64,000 nucleotides of DNA from Mauremys mutica (GCF_020497125.1 NC_059080.1:70972618-71036617); one strand, 5' to 3'. Counted from the first letter of the stretch, positions 1 to 11,696 are shown. The notes: generated from the letters alone by a model not told the origin. Translations and numbers: made by a program.

Positions 1-310
1 GGGGTCTTCAGCAGCGAGGGCCCTCCCCCGCTTCGGCGGTAATTCGGAGGGGGGGCCCTTCCACTCCGGGACCCGCCGCCGAAGTGCCCCGAAGACCTGC
101 GGCGGGGCCCCCCCGCCGCTGAATTACCGCCGAAGCGCCAGGTCTTCGGCGGAAGACCCAGAGCAGAAGAAGCTCCGGGGGCCCGGGCCCTGCGAGAGTT
201 TTCCGGGGCCCCCGGAGCGAATGAAGGACCCCACTCCAGGAGCCCTGAAAAACTCTCGTGGGGGCCCCTGTGGGGCCCGGGGCCTGGGGCAAATTGCCCC
301 ACTTGCCCCC
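1..310 (-). repeat. GC-rich dispersed repeat (window edge)
   Basis: It is over 65% G+C by eye, with repeated GCCGAAG and GGCGG motifs and internal inverted repeats. Its right part is the complement of GGGCAAGTGGGGCAATTTGC. Open frames on both strands are by-products of composition. Confidence 0.6.
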
Positions 311-317
311 CTCTTCT

Positions 318-415
318 GGGCGCCCTTGTTTCTGCAGACTAAACAATCCCAGTTCCTTCAGCCTCTCCTCATAAGTCATGTGCTCCAGCCCCCTAATCAG
401 GCTTAAGTGTCCATG
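318..415 (-). repeat. CR1 LINE 3' fragment (antisense)
   Basis: The sequence around CAATCCCAGTTCCTTCAGCC and TCATGTGCTCCAGCCCCCTA is typical of the reverse complement of amniote CR1 3' ends. Only about 100 bp remain. Confidence 0.65.
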
Positions 416-475
416 CCTAAGTGTTCTGAATAGAGCCTTCCTTGAATCTGGTCTACAAACTGGGTTTGAGGGCAA

Positions 476-2765
476 TTATTTTAAGCTAGAGTCCTCAAAT
501 TATAGTTTGAGATTTGTTGTATTGTCTAAAGGCTCAGGACAAAATTCTCCAAGGTAATTGTTCTGTTGAGCTTGTGATCTAAGGTATGCCTAACTAGCTG
601 TGTGCTATGTGTTAGACGTACATGTAATGTCAGGTTTTAACACACACAAGTGAGGCCTGTGCAATTGTAGGCAGGCAGTTATATGCACCCTGATCTCAGA
701 AATCTAACCCTAAGAGTGGCAATGCTGGTGCTGCTGGCTCATAAATGCTTGATGAACTCTAATAATTCAATAGTTGATTCAAATAGTTTCCCCCATTCTA
801 TAGCTGCTCTAATTTGAGTTATAGGTTGAGCTGCTGGCAGACTCTCTCTCTTTGGGCAAATAACTTGACTTCCTTATACCTTAGTTCTGCTGGAAAATAG
901 CCTTAAGTATTCATATTTCATTGGAACCAGGTGTTGTACTTTATTCAGAGATTTCCAAAAAGAGGTGAATGGGGCAAATGAAATGTAGAGACTTTATCCC
1001 AAAGTTTTCACAGCTGGTATGTAAAATTAGGCTCCGTAAATTCAATGTGGCCTGTTTTTTTAAAAAAGAGCAAGGAGTACTTGTGGCACATTAGACTAAC
1101 AAATTTATTTGAGCATAAGCTTTCGTGGGCTAAAACCCACTTCATCAGGTTTTAGCCCATGAAAGCTTATACTCAAATAAATTTGTTAATCTCTAAGGTG
1201 CCACAAGTACTCCTCGTTCTTTTTGCAGATACAGACTAACACGGCTACCACTCCAAAACCTGTTTTTTGTTTTTTTTTAAAGTTGTTAAACACATGCAGC
1301 TCTGACATCAATAGGATTTGTAAGTATTCAGTGATACTAAGGTTTGTAGGATTGTGGTCTGAGTCAGGCGAAGATGAGGCCTAAAAACATCCTCCACTAT
1401 GAACTCATAGAGTTCTTGGATTTCAGCTGGATTTTTTTCTTCTGATTTTAAATGAAGATCAAATTCAAGGCCTGACAACTAGGGTATTTACATACACTTG
1501 CTTGCTTATGCAAATTGTTTTTTCCATATGCAATAAACCTCCACTTATCACTGAGCATCTTTGGCTAGAAGTGTGAAATAAATTGCTCTGAGTACGCAGG
1601 GCAGAGTTATTGGGGCTGATTCTGCTTTCATGTACGTGCTTGAGTAACTGCACTTAAGTTCAGTAGATGTACACCCGTATAAACTGGTGTAAGTGAAAGC
1701 AGTATCAGCCTCATACTTTTTAAACTTAGTCCTTCTATTGAATATGAATATTTAGATCATGAATATTTTCAAAGCTTTGCATCTGCAGCAAAGAAGACAT
1801 TTCCCCCTTCTCCCCGCCAGCCTCCAAAACAGAATCAGTGTCCAATGGAGGGGCTGTGCTGGGCAAATTTACATTGGATTTGCCTGGAATTTTCAGTGAA
1901 TTTGGCCTTGGCCCTTTACTGGCTTATCAGTAAGGAGAAAAATCACCTCACATAGCAAATAACTTATATTAACCAGCAGAAGAGCCAGTGTAGCTTTGCT
2001 CTCTTTTCAGACCATTTTTAGAATGAAGATGTACTGAGATTTGCCACGAGTGTAATTCATCTCATGGTAAACGTAAGTGTAATCATCCCTAGTTGTACCC
2101 TGTCTGGATTTCTTTTGACATTCCTGAGATAGGAATTAGTGACCTGATTCCACAGCACTTGTTGCCATAGTGTTTTTCCTGTACACAAATCGAAGTGGTT
2201 TCAAAGACTTTAGCAATATCATCCAGTTCATTGCATTTGAGAACGGCAGCTGGGGATTTGTGTTTGCATTTAGGTGAAAATAATTTTTAATTTGAGTTTT
2301 GCCTCCCAAATTATTTTTCAAATTTAGAGCAATCCTTTCAGTCTGTACTGCGCTGATCTGGTACTAATGGAGAGGACTGTTAGTGAAGATCATATAGAGT
2401 GACATGCGCACCTTTCTGAGGGGGTCACAAATAAGGATCCCCCATTCTTGTAGGTTCTATTGAAATGATGACAAAACATTCCATTGGCAAAATTGGAGCA
2501 AGACTGGATCCCTATTATGCTACTTTGACACTTCTTTACATGCTGTACAATTTCATTGCATCATTCCGCACCCTGCCTGTTCCCCTCCACACTCCCTTCC
2601 TCCCGAAAAAAGTGTTCTTTTCAGGAGAAATCTTAGGAATGTTTCTCCATATAACAAATACCTGAAAATTACCAATTTTCTGTCTCCTAATTTTTTGTTA
2701 CAAGGCTTGAAGTGCACTTGATTTATTTTTCTAGATAACTGAAGTTAAACCACACACCTAATTGA
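476..2765. other. No gene seen; one Penelope insertion
   Basis: Apart from the palindromic insertion at 1061-1258, this stretch shows only short open frames. It also holds an old dispersed repeat with GTATAAACTGGTGTAAGTG near 1680. No further SLC19-like exon was recognised despite the relic next door. Confidence 0.6.
1061..1258. mobile_element. Penelope-like 3' end, palindromic insertion
   Basis: The two arms are nearly complementary and meet at CACTTCATCAGG, with the AGGAGTACTTGTGGCAC motif and its complement at the outer ends. The insertion is flanked by a 10 bp duplication CCTGTTTTTT (1051-1060 and 1259-1268). The sequence matches the 3' end of the GIY-YIG element at 52113. Confidence 0.85.
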
Positions 2766-2831
2766 TGGTCAGGTTTTTATCTGGTCCTGATAGGTAAAGA
2801 TTGAGAATGCTCTGATGGTCTCATTTATGAG
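2766..2831 (-). pseudogene. Relic of an SLC19A3-like coding exon 1
   Basis: On the minus strand this matches SLC19A3 coding exon 1 from the MMRPSEP codons to the splice donor. It includes a 22-base identical run (plus-strand 2768-2789) over the codons for GPDKNLT. Relative to SLC19A3 there is a 2 bp loss between the SEP and GPD codons, which shifts the frame and brings in a stop. The position of the donor GT is kept. The 5' part of the exon is missing where repeat sequence with a nested hAT element begins. It lies 8.7 kb beyond the SLC19A3 stop on the same strand. I infer an old tandem SLC19 paralogue that decayed. No other exon of it was found in 1-2765. Confidence 0.7.
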
Positions 2832-2872
2832 ATCCCTCCCACTCTGCAGGGTCCTAGAGCCCAGGCTCCAGG

Positions 2873-3124
2873 CAGGGGTTGCTCTATATATTTTGCCGCC
2901 CCAGGCATGGCAGTCAGGCGGCTTTTGGTGGCACACCTCCGGGAGGTCCGCCGGTCCCGCGCCTTCAACGTACCCGCTGCCGAAACCGTGGGATGGGCAG
3001 ACCTCCCACAGGCATGCCGCCGAAGGCAGCCTGACTGCCACCCTCACGGCAACTGGCAGGCCGCCCCCCGCGGCTTGCCGCCCCAGGCATGTGCTTGGAG
3101 CGCTGGTTCCTGGAGCCGCCCCTG
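2873..3124. mobile_element. hAT-type element (GGGCGGCTC family)
   Basis: It is 252 bp with ends CAGGGGTTGCTC and GAGCCGCCCCTG, and a perfect 8 bp duplication GCTCCAGG. It is nested in an older MITE fragment (about 2835-3243) that ends in GTGTAGACATACCC. Confidence 0.85.
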
Positions 3125-3244
3125 GCTCCAGGCCAAGCCTGGAAGTCTGCACAGCAATGAAAAGCCCAGCAGCCTGAGCCACACAATGCCAAGTTGGCTG
3201 GCATGGGCCAGTCGCATGTTTCTCTTTGCCGTGTAGACATACCC

Positions 3245-5951
3245 ATAGAGCTTGCTGATTATAGAAGCTTTTATTACCTTTTGAAACTTAAGATTGTAAC
3301 TCATTTGTGTATCTATATTTACCTGCTTTAGCCTCGTAAATAACTCTCTGGTTTCCTTTTCCTATTTTAATAAATCTTTATGTAGTTTATTATAGGGTTG
3401 GCTACAAGTGTTGTCTTTGGTGTCAGCTCTAAGGTGCGATTTGACCTTGTACAAGGAACTGGTCCTTTGGGACTGGAAATACCCTAAGAATCACGGCAAT
3501 ATTCAGGTTAAGGGACCATCTAGCACAAAGGTATTCTCACCTGGGTGGCGAGATAAATTGGAGAACCCAGGGGGAGTGTCTGTGATTCGATGTTAAGGCT
3601 GTTCATAGTTTCGGAGGAGTTTATACTTGATTGCTTGGTGAAATCTAAGTATAGAACTTTCAGCCAATTTGGGGTTTGTGCCGTGGTTCCTAACAGTCTG
3701 CTCTGAGCTTGGTACTCATGCTCTTGAGTCACTGCCAGAGTGTTAAAATACTGCTATGGTTTGAAGGATAGGTAAATGGAACCATAGAGATTGATTTCCT
3801 CAGTGTCACTGAGTCAGTCTTTGCCCCTGCTGAAGTAAAACCTAGGAGCCCTGACTTCTGGTTCCTTTCTTTGAAAGTGACCTGCAAAGGAAAAAATTGG
3901 GGCTTTTTTTTATTCCCGCCCCCCCCCCCCCCACGCTCCCACCACTCCTCTTATAATGTAGACAGAAGGCCTGGGAAGATTTTTATTTTATAGTTTTTAA
4001 TTGTGCTTTGCTTTTGCATTAGAAATTAAGTCTTGTTGATCCTGGGAGAGACTAGTGACTGCTGAGAGAGTGAAATATGGACATGATGAGGCAAGAGACT
4101 GAAAGCTGAAGGATGGGGAGGGGTGTGATATTTAGTCAAACAGTTTAAAGCTCTGTTTTTATTTGCTTTAACAACTATTGATTCCATGGCCTAGCAGACA
4201 GTTTAGAATATATATTTATTATCAACACCTCCATCCATTCAGTAGGGTGTGAAAGCTCACAGGGATCATGCCTGAGGATCCCTCCCTCCCTCCACTCTGG
4301 GCCCTCCAGCTAAATGAGGGAAGAACAGACTTGGACAGTCTTAAGGGGGCAAAATTATTTTTAAACAAGTTTTTAAAATGAGGAAACATCCGTTCAAGCC
4401 ACCTTTGTCCATCACAAGAAAGCAAAATTTGGTTCAAACTTAATTGGAAAAAAATTTCTTTGCAGGTCACCCTTAACTTCTTCCCTTAACTATCATTTTC
4501 CCATTCTTAGCAATCAAGTTGGTTACAAAAATTATGTTTTCTGTAAGAGTTCTATTCTGGTTAAACTGCATTGCTGGCTTTTGAATCTCTCTCATGGTTC
4601 AAAGTACCAGGTATACTGTGGCCTTCCTAAGGCCATGAGAAACTAACATTCTCTCCTTCCTGTTCTCTTTTTCCTTCTTTTGTTTGTTACATCTAGGAAC
4701 ATTTCTGATTCTTTTAGCTATATGTTCTTCAGAGAGAACTATCAGGCCTGAATCTACCCATAAAAGATACCTGAAAATGACAACACGTGTCCCTGAGAGA
4801 CAAGGTGGGTGAGGCAATATATTTTATTGGACCAACTTCTGTTGGTGAGACAAGCAAGCTTTCAAGCTTACACAGAGTGCTTCTTCAGGTCTGTGAAATG
4901 TACTCAGAGCATCACAGCTAAATGCAAGGTTGAGCAGATTGTTTAGAATAGGAATCTTACATTTACTTCAATCGGCACTATATAACTTGCTGTTCTGCAT
5001 TTTGGAAATTATAAATATGCTCCCTCAGTAGTAGAGCTGGTGAAAATTTTTCACACAGGTTTTTTTGTTGAAAAATTACCTTTAAAATGATAAATATGTA
5101 ATGAAAATCTGATTATATTTTTTATTCATTTTTCAGATTTTTGAGAATCAAAAATATTGACAACCATTTCAGTGGTGGTTTTGATAATGCTTTCCATAGA
5201 TACTTTGGTAGGTTTTTTTATTTTAAAAAGTCTCAAACTTTTTAACAAACCTAGTCTGTTTCAAACCTTACAAAATGGAGACAACTGAAATTTTTCATGA
5301 AAATGACCAGATATTTATTTGGTTCTGTTAAGTAAAGGGTAAGTAAATCATGTTAGTCTCTACATAGTGAAAAATCCACACCGGTGTATCCTGAGGATAA
5401 CTCGTGATACTCCTTTGCATGTTTTTCCTCAATAATTCAGGCTAAAAACAAGAATTAACTTGATCCATGAAACATTCAGTCTCCAATCGTGTATCACTCT
5501 GTTTTGTCTATGTTGTACTGAGGATTTCACCCTCTATTTTTAGTTTTTATGTTTTTAATTTTGCATTCTATTTTTTCATTGAAACTTGCTGCGTACCAAT
5601 GGACAAAATTGACAGAGAAAATAATCTTATTTGTGAACACTGCTTTCTCTCTCCTTAATTACAACTGTGCAGGAAATTCTACCTTTCTGTTCTTTGTTTA
5701 TGCACCACAGCCACTGTTGCTAGAGCAGCTCTGGGACTAGTCTGATTAGTGATGGGAATCACAAAAAAACAATGTTCATGATGGATAGTTTCTTGGTGAC
5801 ACAAGGTATTTTTTTTTAATTTTATTTAGAATTTAAAGTGCTTCCCACCATGTTATGTGAAAAGGTGACAGGTTCAAATCATGGGGTAAAATTTCCAAAA
5901 AAGCATCTAAGCAATTATGGAGGTGGGCTGTAGGCTCATATATGCCCCAGG
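3245..5951. other. No gene seen; old repeats
   Basis: It contains a C-rich simple run (3917-3933) and a reptile interspersed repeat with ATTTTATTGGACCAACTTCT (about 4800-4890). An AT-rich dispersed repeat with GAAAATTTTTCACAC and GAAATTTTTCATGAAAATG lies at about 5030-5310. The rest shows nothing recognisable. Confidence 0.55.
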
Positions 5952-5959
5952 GTCTAAGT

Positions 5960-6699
5960 CAGAGGTGGGCAAACTATGGCCCGTGCGATGAATCCGGCTC
6001 GCCAGCTGTTCTAATCCAGCCCTTGAGCTCCCGCTGGGGAGTGGGGTCTGGGGCTTGCCCTGCTCTGGCGCTCCAGATGGGGAGCAGGGTCGGGGGCTGC
6101 TCCACGCGGCTCCCAGAAATAGCAGCATGTCACTCCTCTGTCTCCTATGCATAGTGGTAGCCAGGGGTCTCCACTCTGCACATTGCTCCAAGCGCTGACC
6201 GTACAGCTCCCATTGGCTGGGAACTGCAGCCAATGGGACCACGGGTGGTGCCTGTGGACGGGGCACCGTGCAGAGCCACCTGGTTATGCCTCTGCATAGG
6301 AGCTAGAGAGAGGATATGCCGCTGCTTCTGGGAGCTGCTTGAGGTAAGTGCTGCCTGGATCCTGCATCCCTGAGCCTCTCCCTGCACCTCAACCCCCTGG
6401 TCCAGCCCTGATCCCCTTCCCACCCTCCAAACCCCAAGCACCCTCCTGCACCCCAAACCTCTCATCCCCAGCCATGCTCCAAACCCCTGCCCCATCCCTG
6501 ATCCCTCTCTCAACCTTTGAACTCCTCGATCCCAGCCCAGAGCACCCTCTTGCACCCCAAACACCACATCCCCAGCCCCACCCCAAAGCCCATACACCCA
6601 GCCAGAGCCTGCACCCTCTCCTGCATCCCAACCCCAATTTTGTGAGCATTCATGGCCTGCCATACAACTTCTATTCCCAAAAAAGTTTGCCCACCCCTG
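5960..6699. mobile_element. hAT-type element, 740 bp
   Basis: The ends CAGAGGTGGGCAAACT and AGTTTGCCCACCCCTG form a terminal inverted repeat. They are flanked by GTCTAAGT and GTCTAAGG, an 8 bp duplication with one change. The C-rich interior generates long spurious frames on both strands. Confidence 0.88.
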
Positions 6700-6705
6700 G
6701 TCTAA

Positions 6706-6978
6706 GGCCTTGTCTACACTTACAAATTAGATCAACCTCGCTATGTTGCTCAGAGTGGTGAAAAAATTCATACCCCAAGAAATGTCGTTAGGTTGACCTG
6801 CCCCCAGTGTTGGACGCAGCTGGGTTGACGGAAGAATTCTTTCATTGACTTAGCTACCACCTCTCACAGAGGTGGATTAAGTACATTGATGGAAAAAATC
6901 CCTTCCTTTGCTGTAGGATGTGTCTACACTAAAGCAGCATAGCTGCAGCTCTGCCACTGTAGCACCCGTAGTGTAGCT
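6706..6978. mobile_element. Harbinger-type MITE
   Basis: It begins GGCCTTGTCTACACTTAC and ends CGTAGTGTAGCT, flanked by TAA. It abuts the hAT element, whose target duplication overlaps its first bases. Confidence 0.7.
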
Positions 6979-7000
6979 TAACTGTTGAAAATGGGATTTA

Positions 7001-7158
7001 GGGCTTGTTTATGAGGAGGCATTAATGTGGAGTAAGCCAGGTTGTGAATTTAAAGTGTGCTAGCCACTCTGCACTAGCTCCCCATGTGGACACACTCTGC
7101 ATTGAATGCCTTTGTGTGCTCTGGCTAGTCTGGGCTTTTTTCCCATGGAGACAGGCCC
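7001..7158. mobile_element. Short Harbinger-type MITE
   Basis: It is 158 bp, begins GGGCTTGTTTATGAGG and ends CCATGGAGACAGGCCC, with TTA on both sides. Confidence 0.65.
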
Positions 7159-7291
7159 TTAGACTCCTAACCTTTTGAATTTTTACCAAGGGTTATATTA
7201 AACAATAAAAAGAAGTTGTTTTAAAGTTGTCCATGGAATCTTAGTGAACTTTGGATGAATTGACAACAGGTAGAGCCTTTTTTTTCCACAA

Positions 7292-8416
7292 CAGTGTGCC
7301 CACGTCAAGGCTGAATCCCCACTCTGTCACTCTGAGTGCAGAAGGTGGGGGCCTGCAAGGATTTAAAAAATTAATACTGGCCACTCCAGGCTTGTATTAA
7401 ACTCCCAAGGTTACAGCTTCTCTCTGACCTTGGATGGGTGGATGCTGCCACCACCCAAATTCAAAAAAACCCCTTGGACCCAGGAAGGAGCACTTGGGAA
7501 TTCCTCCCTGTGGGGTACCCTCAAGCCCTTTCACTTCCCCCTCCCCCGTGGAAGAGCTGAAAAAGAAAACAAAAGAAATTAGCTGTGGCTACCAGCCAAT
7601 CAAACAACATGCACAAACATCTTAGGATACCAAAAATCCAATCCTGTTCTTAAAAAAGGTAAATTTTATTAAAAACAAAAAGGAAGAAAATACATCTGGA
7701 ACTTAGGCTTTTGCTAGATTTTAAAAGAGCATTTCAAAAAATTAAGCACCCAAAATAGCTTTCTTGGGAGTTCAGCTTAAAGGTTACAAGCAAACAAAAG
7801 CATCTGGGGTTAGCGCAGAGGAGTCCACAAGCCTTAAAAAATAAACAGAAATAAACCTAATCGCATTTTCCTAAACATTCCTAATTTACTTACATATTTG
7901 GATTGTTAAAAGTAGGCGGGGACAGATAGTTCAGTGGTTTGAGTATTGGCCTCCTAAACCCAGCATTGTGAGTTCAATCCTCGAGGGGGCCACTTAAGGA
8001 TCTGGGGCAAAATCAGAACTTGGTCCTGCTAATGAAGGCAGGGGCTGGACTCAATGACCTTTCAGGGTCCCTTCTAGTTTTATGAGATAGGTATATCTCC
8101 ACATATTTCTATTTCTATTTTAGATATGAACTGATGGTCTTCTTATCTGGTTCAAACTTTACACAGCATTCCTGCTGCCCATCTCTTCAGCCCAGAGAGA
8201 ACAACAGACAAAGGGAAAGTTTCTTTCCCAATTTTAAAAAGTTCTACCTTCCCATTGGCTCTTTTGGTCAGGTGCCTACTTCCTTTTCTTTACCCGAGGG
8301 ACTTTTAACCCTTTGCATTTAAAGTGAGCAGAGAACAGCTACCAAGAGGGATATTACAGTGAACTGGGTGTCCATCAAAAGGAGCTACTGCCCTGCCCCC
8401 ACTTCATTTATCACAG
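7292..8416 (-). mobile_element. Long LTR-like dispersed repeat
   Basis: It is about 1.1 kb, flanked by the 7 bp repeat TCCACAA (7285-7291 and 8417-8423). It contains the SINE at 7915. The minus strand begins TGTGATAAATGAAG, like the start of a reptile endogenous retroviral LTR. I recognise the sequence type but not the class with certainty. There are no coding domains. Confidence 0.55.
7915..8095 (+). mobile_element. tRNA-derived SINE of the cryptodiran turtle type
   Basis: The head carries a polymerase III box A (GATAGTTCAGTGGTTTGAG) and box B (GAGTTCAATCC, 7970-7980). The body GGGGCCACTTAAGGATCTGG and GGACTCAATGACCTTTCAGG is the diagnostic core of the turtle Pol III SINE. The tail is T-rich. 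Confidence 0.88.
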
Positions 8417-8665
8417 TCCACAAGTTGAATTTCACTCAATTTAAAGCTTTCAGACTTTACATTTGTTAATGATTAATTCATGAATTGAAAGGGACCTGAC
8501 TTCAGTATGTGTGTGAAGTGTAAGTGTTTCTGAGCAGTCCTGGCCTGACAGCCCTTGAGAATGTTGTTCTTCATTCATCCACAGAAGAGGTACAGCACAG
8601 ACTGTGAAGTTTATGTTGACACTCGCTGCCCTGCAAGTGTCTCAGCTCTGACTTGAGGAGTCTCA

Positions 8666-8834
8666 GGCCTGGTCTACACTAGGAAATTAGGTTAATAAAA
8701 CATCATCACTCAGGGGTGTGAAAAATCCACACTCCCTGAGTGACTCAGTTAATCCTTGGCAGAGACAGCACTAGGTCGATGAGAGAATTCTCCCGTCAGC
8801 CTTGCTACTGCCTCTTGGAGAGGTGGAATACCTA
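8666..8834. mobile_element. Harbinger-type MITE fragment
   Basis: It starts GGCCTGGTCTACACTAGG and resembles the MITE at 6706. Its other end is missing where LTR sequence begins at 8835. Confidence 0.6.
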
Positions 8835-9789
8835 TGTGACATTGCACTCTATATGATTTTATGAAAATATGCTAATGAGTTTGAATATTATGTAACTGGA
8901 ATATGCTTCGTGCAAAAGGTCTCGTGTAAGGTATCATTACAAAGCTTATAATCTACTGAGTGTGGTCATCCTATTTGTATAAATGTATAACTCTTGTATC
9001 TGAAACTAGAAATCTGAAATATAACTCTGAGGGCTTATTGTAATTATGTGAAGTGTGAGCCATTAATGGTGGTTTGGAACCTTGATGGCTCCCATCAACC
9101 AGGACAATTGACTGCAGATGGCTCTGTTTTACTTGTGAGTCTTCCTTTATAAGTGTGTGCTGGCAAGTGGGTAATGAATTCTTACAGTGACATGTGATCA
9201 TGTCACCTGAACTGGAATCCATTTTTAACCTGGTGCTTTTCCATTGAGAAGGAGGGGGGTGGGAACTCAAAGGAGGACAAAGGATTCCCACCTTGTGCGA
9301 AAGATATATAGATATAGATATATGTGGATGGAACAGAACAAAGGAGCAGCCATCATTAGAAATCCCCTAGCTACCACCTGAGCTGAAACAAGGGCTGTAC
9401 CAGGGAAAGGATTGTGCCCAGACTAGGAAGGCATTCAGCCTGTGGAAGACACTTAGGGCTTGGCTACACTTACAAATTTGCAGCGCTGCAGCAGGGTGTG
9501 AAAACACACCCTCTGCAGCGCTGCAAATTGCGGCGCTACAAAGCGCCAGTGTAGTCAAAGCCCCAGCCCTGGGAGCCGCGCTCCCAGCGCTGTCCGTTAT
9601 TCCCCACAGGGAAGTGGAGTACGGACAGCGCTGGGAGAGTTTTCTCCCAGCGCTGGTGCTTTGATTACACTTAGCGCTTCAAAGCGCTTCAAAGCGCTGC
9701 CGCGGCAGCGCTTTGAAATGCAAGTGTAGCCAAAGCCTTAGTGAAACATCTCTGAGGGTGAGAGTTTATCTGTATTCAGTTTTATTAGA
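8835..9789 (+). mobile_element. LTR fragment split by a MITE
   Basis: The start TGTGACATTGCACTCTATAT and the following 600 bp resemble a turtle endogenous retroviral LTR. The MITE at 9456-9737 interrupts it, and it resumes at 9741 before CR1 sequence. No protein domains are visible. Confidence 0.5.
9456..9737. mobile_element. MITE rich in GCAGCGCTG motifs
   Basis: The ends GGGCTTGGCTACACTTAC and AAGTGTAGCCAAAGCC are inverted repeats flanked by TTA. The interior consists of overlapping short palindromes such as GCAGCGCTGC and CCCAGCGCTG. Confidence 0.85.
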
Positions 9790-10140
9790 CAGAGATTCCA
9801 CAGCCTCCCTAGGCAATTTTGTTCCCGTGTTTAACCACCCTGACAGGAAGTTTTTCCTAATGTCCAACGTAAATCTCTCTCTCTTTCTGCAATGTAAGCC
9901 CATTACTTCTTGTCCTATCCTCAGCGATTAACAAGAACAATTTTTCACCCTTCTCTTTGTAACAACCTTTTACATACTTGAAAGCTCTTATTATGTCCCA
10001 CCTCAGTCTTCTCTTCTCCAGTCTAAACAAACCCAATATTTTCAATCTTTCCTTTCAGATCACGTTTTCTAGACTATTACTTATTTTTGTTGCTCTCCTC
10101 TGGACCTTTTCCAATTTGTCCACCTTTTTACCTGCATCTT
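9790..10140 (-). mobile_element. CR1 LINE 3' end (antisense)
   Basis: The plus strand reads GAGATTCCACAGCCTCCCTA, CACCCTGACAGGAAGTTTTT and GTTGCTCTCCTCTGGACC. These are hallmark segments of the complement of amniote CR1 3' regions. Open frames here are spurious. Confidence 0.82.
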
Positions 10141-10558
10141 TGTCTATTCCAACATTTGGGGGAGAGAGGATACTTACCCATGTGCTTCACGTGGCCATTG
10201 GGAGAACTAGGTAAGTAATATCTGTACAGTTGCTTCGAGTGAAGCACTATTCTGTGAATTCAATTCATAATTTTCTTCTATTATTACAGTCTGGCTTTGG
10301 GAAGTAGTTAGAAACTGCAACAAAACTGTTACAGAAAAAAAAATTGATATAACTTACGTGAGGCTGGCAATCCACAAGGTGGATCTGTGCTTTCTAAATC
10401 TCTCTTCTGTCATTCAGGATGTGACTTTCTCTCACTGCTCAGCTGAACTGTAGGGCTTCAAGCCTTTTATAAATTCTGAGGTCCTTACTCAGGAAAATCC
10501 TCATCTGAGATCAGTGGACCTCGTGATTTGGCACTTAATGAATATACCTGCAGTGTTG

Positions 10559-10570
10559 TTTATTTTTATT
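10559..10570 (-). other. Candidate polyadenylation signals for SLC19A3
   Basis: Two adjacent AATAAA hexamers occur on the minus strand about 970 nt after the SLC19A3 stop. This lies before antisense CR1 and LTR sequence takes over below 10150. The position is plausible for the end of the 3' UTR, but no transcript evidence is available. Confidence 0.35.
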
Positions 10571-11540
10571 TGATGCATCTTCCTGCCTCACCCATTTAGT
10601 TTGGAATTTCCCTGTATTGCACCAAACCAAATTTCCCCACACTTCACCTAACCTGGTTGTACTGCATACTGGACAATCTCTTTGAATTTAGAGATACGGT
10701 GAAACACATGCCCTTAATTTAAATTAACTCTGTATCTAGACACAAGCAAATGAGTGGGATTCTCTGTTTATCTTTTGCCTTGATTCTTAAATTTTCTTCC
10801 TCTTCTTCCAGCCCAAGTTTGCCATGGATTCACCATGAAGTTCAAGCAACAGCTTTCAAATATAAATAATGATGACTTGACTCTTTTTACAATTTAACCA
10901 CCACAGTTGTTCTGGGGAACCTGGTTTCTCCAACCATCATGAGTGAAAGGCCCAGTTTTCAAGAGTGATCTTAAAGGTGGAGGGAAGGAAACAGCATTAT
11001 AGATACAAAACTAAGAAGGAATGTTATAGGGGTGTAGAGTCAGTAATTCTTCTACAGGCATAGGAAAAACCCTCATCCCACTTGGAGTAGCAAAGCTGAA
11101 TTGCTGAACGGAAAGCAGCCTATTTACAATTTTTTCAAAAGCCTGAGTGAGAGAGGGGAAAAGAACCGCGGTATTTTTGGCATAACTATAGATTGAGATT
11201 GTCATGCTGTTGTGTAAATAAATCAGAATCCAGTCAAACCAGATTCTTTCCTTTTTTGGCCAAATATCAGTATGATGGGCCAGTTCCTCAGAAGGATATA
11301 AGTTAGTGTAGATCAGTTCAGATCAGTGGCACAATATTGATTTACACCAGCTGAAGATCTGGTGTTCAATTATATCAGGCAATTCTTTCGGTTGGAGTAA
11401 GTTTGTTGTGATTTAGCAGGGGCGTACATGAAGGACTAAGTGCTACTCCCCTTACTGCAATCTCTCATTGACTTCAGTGAGTTTTGCAGGCAGGGGCATT
11501 TTTGATAAGTCATTAAAGCTACAGATGTTTGCATAGCTGG

Positions 11541-11696
11541 TTATAATCTGGTTTCTGATTCTTGTTCCTTAATGTTCCGAGATCCATTGGAGAAGTTCCG
11601 TGTTTCCTTTTTGCATTGGATTGAGACAATTGTGTAAATGCTTCTGATCAAGAAAATCCCAGCTATGACTGCAAAGTAACTGCCATAAATTAGGAA
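11541..11696 (-). CDS. SLC19A3: SLC19A3 coding exon 5 (residues 435-485 and stop)
   Basis: The acceptor TTTTTTTCAG precedes the phenylalanine of [19 protein letters not shown], the last membrane helix. A hydrophilic cytosolic tail follows, ending in ESETRL and a stop. The tail is about ten residues shorter than in human and differs in sequence, which is usual for this variable end. Confidence 0.93.
   Translation of the reverse strand, partial: FLIYGSYFAVIAGIFLIRSIYTIVSIQCKKETRNFSNGSRNIKEQESETRL

Noticed and set aside
2156..2273. A possible exon (acceptor CCACAG, donor GTGAAA) with a hydrophobic open frame on the plus strand
   Set aside because: About 40 open codons are expected by chance, the frame matches no family I know, and no partner exons were found.
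2769..3304. Several overlapping open frames on both strands
   Set aside because: They lie in a GC-rich hAT element and its flanks. Length comes from composition, and no frame resembles a protein family.
5907..6761. Proline-rich and glycine-rich frames
   Set aside because: They fall in the interior of a hAT element with 8 bp target duplications. Mirror frames on both strands reflect CCCCA-type repeats.
7915..7985. A possible tRNA gene with box A and box B
   Set aside because: The sequence is the head of a SINE and continues into the turtle SINE body. It does not fold as a full tRNA.
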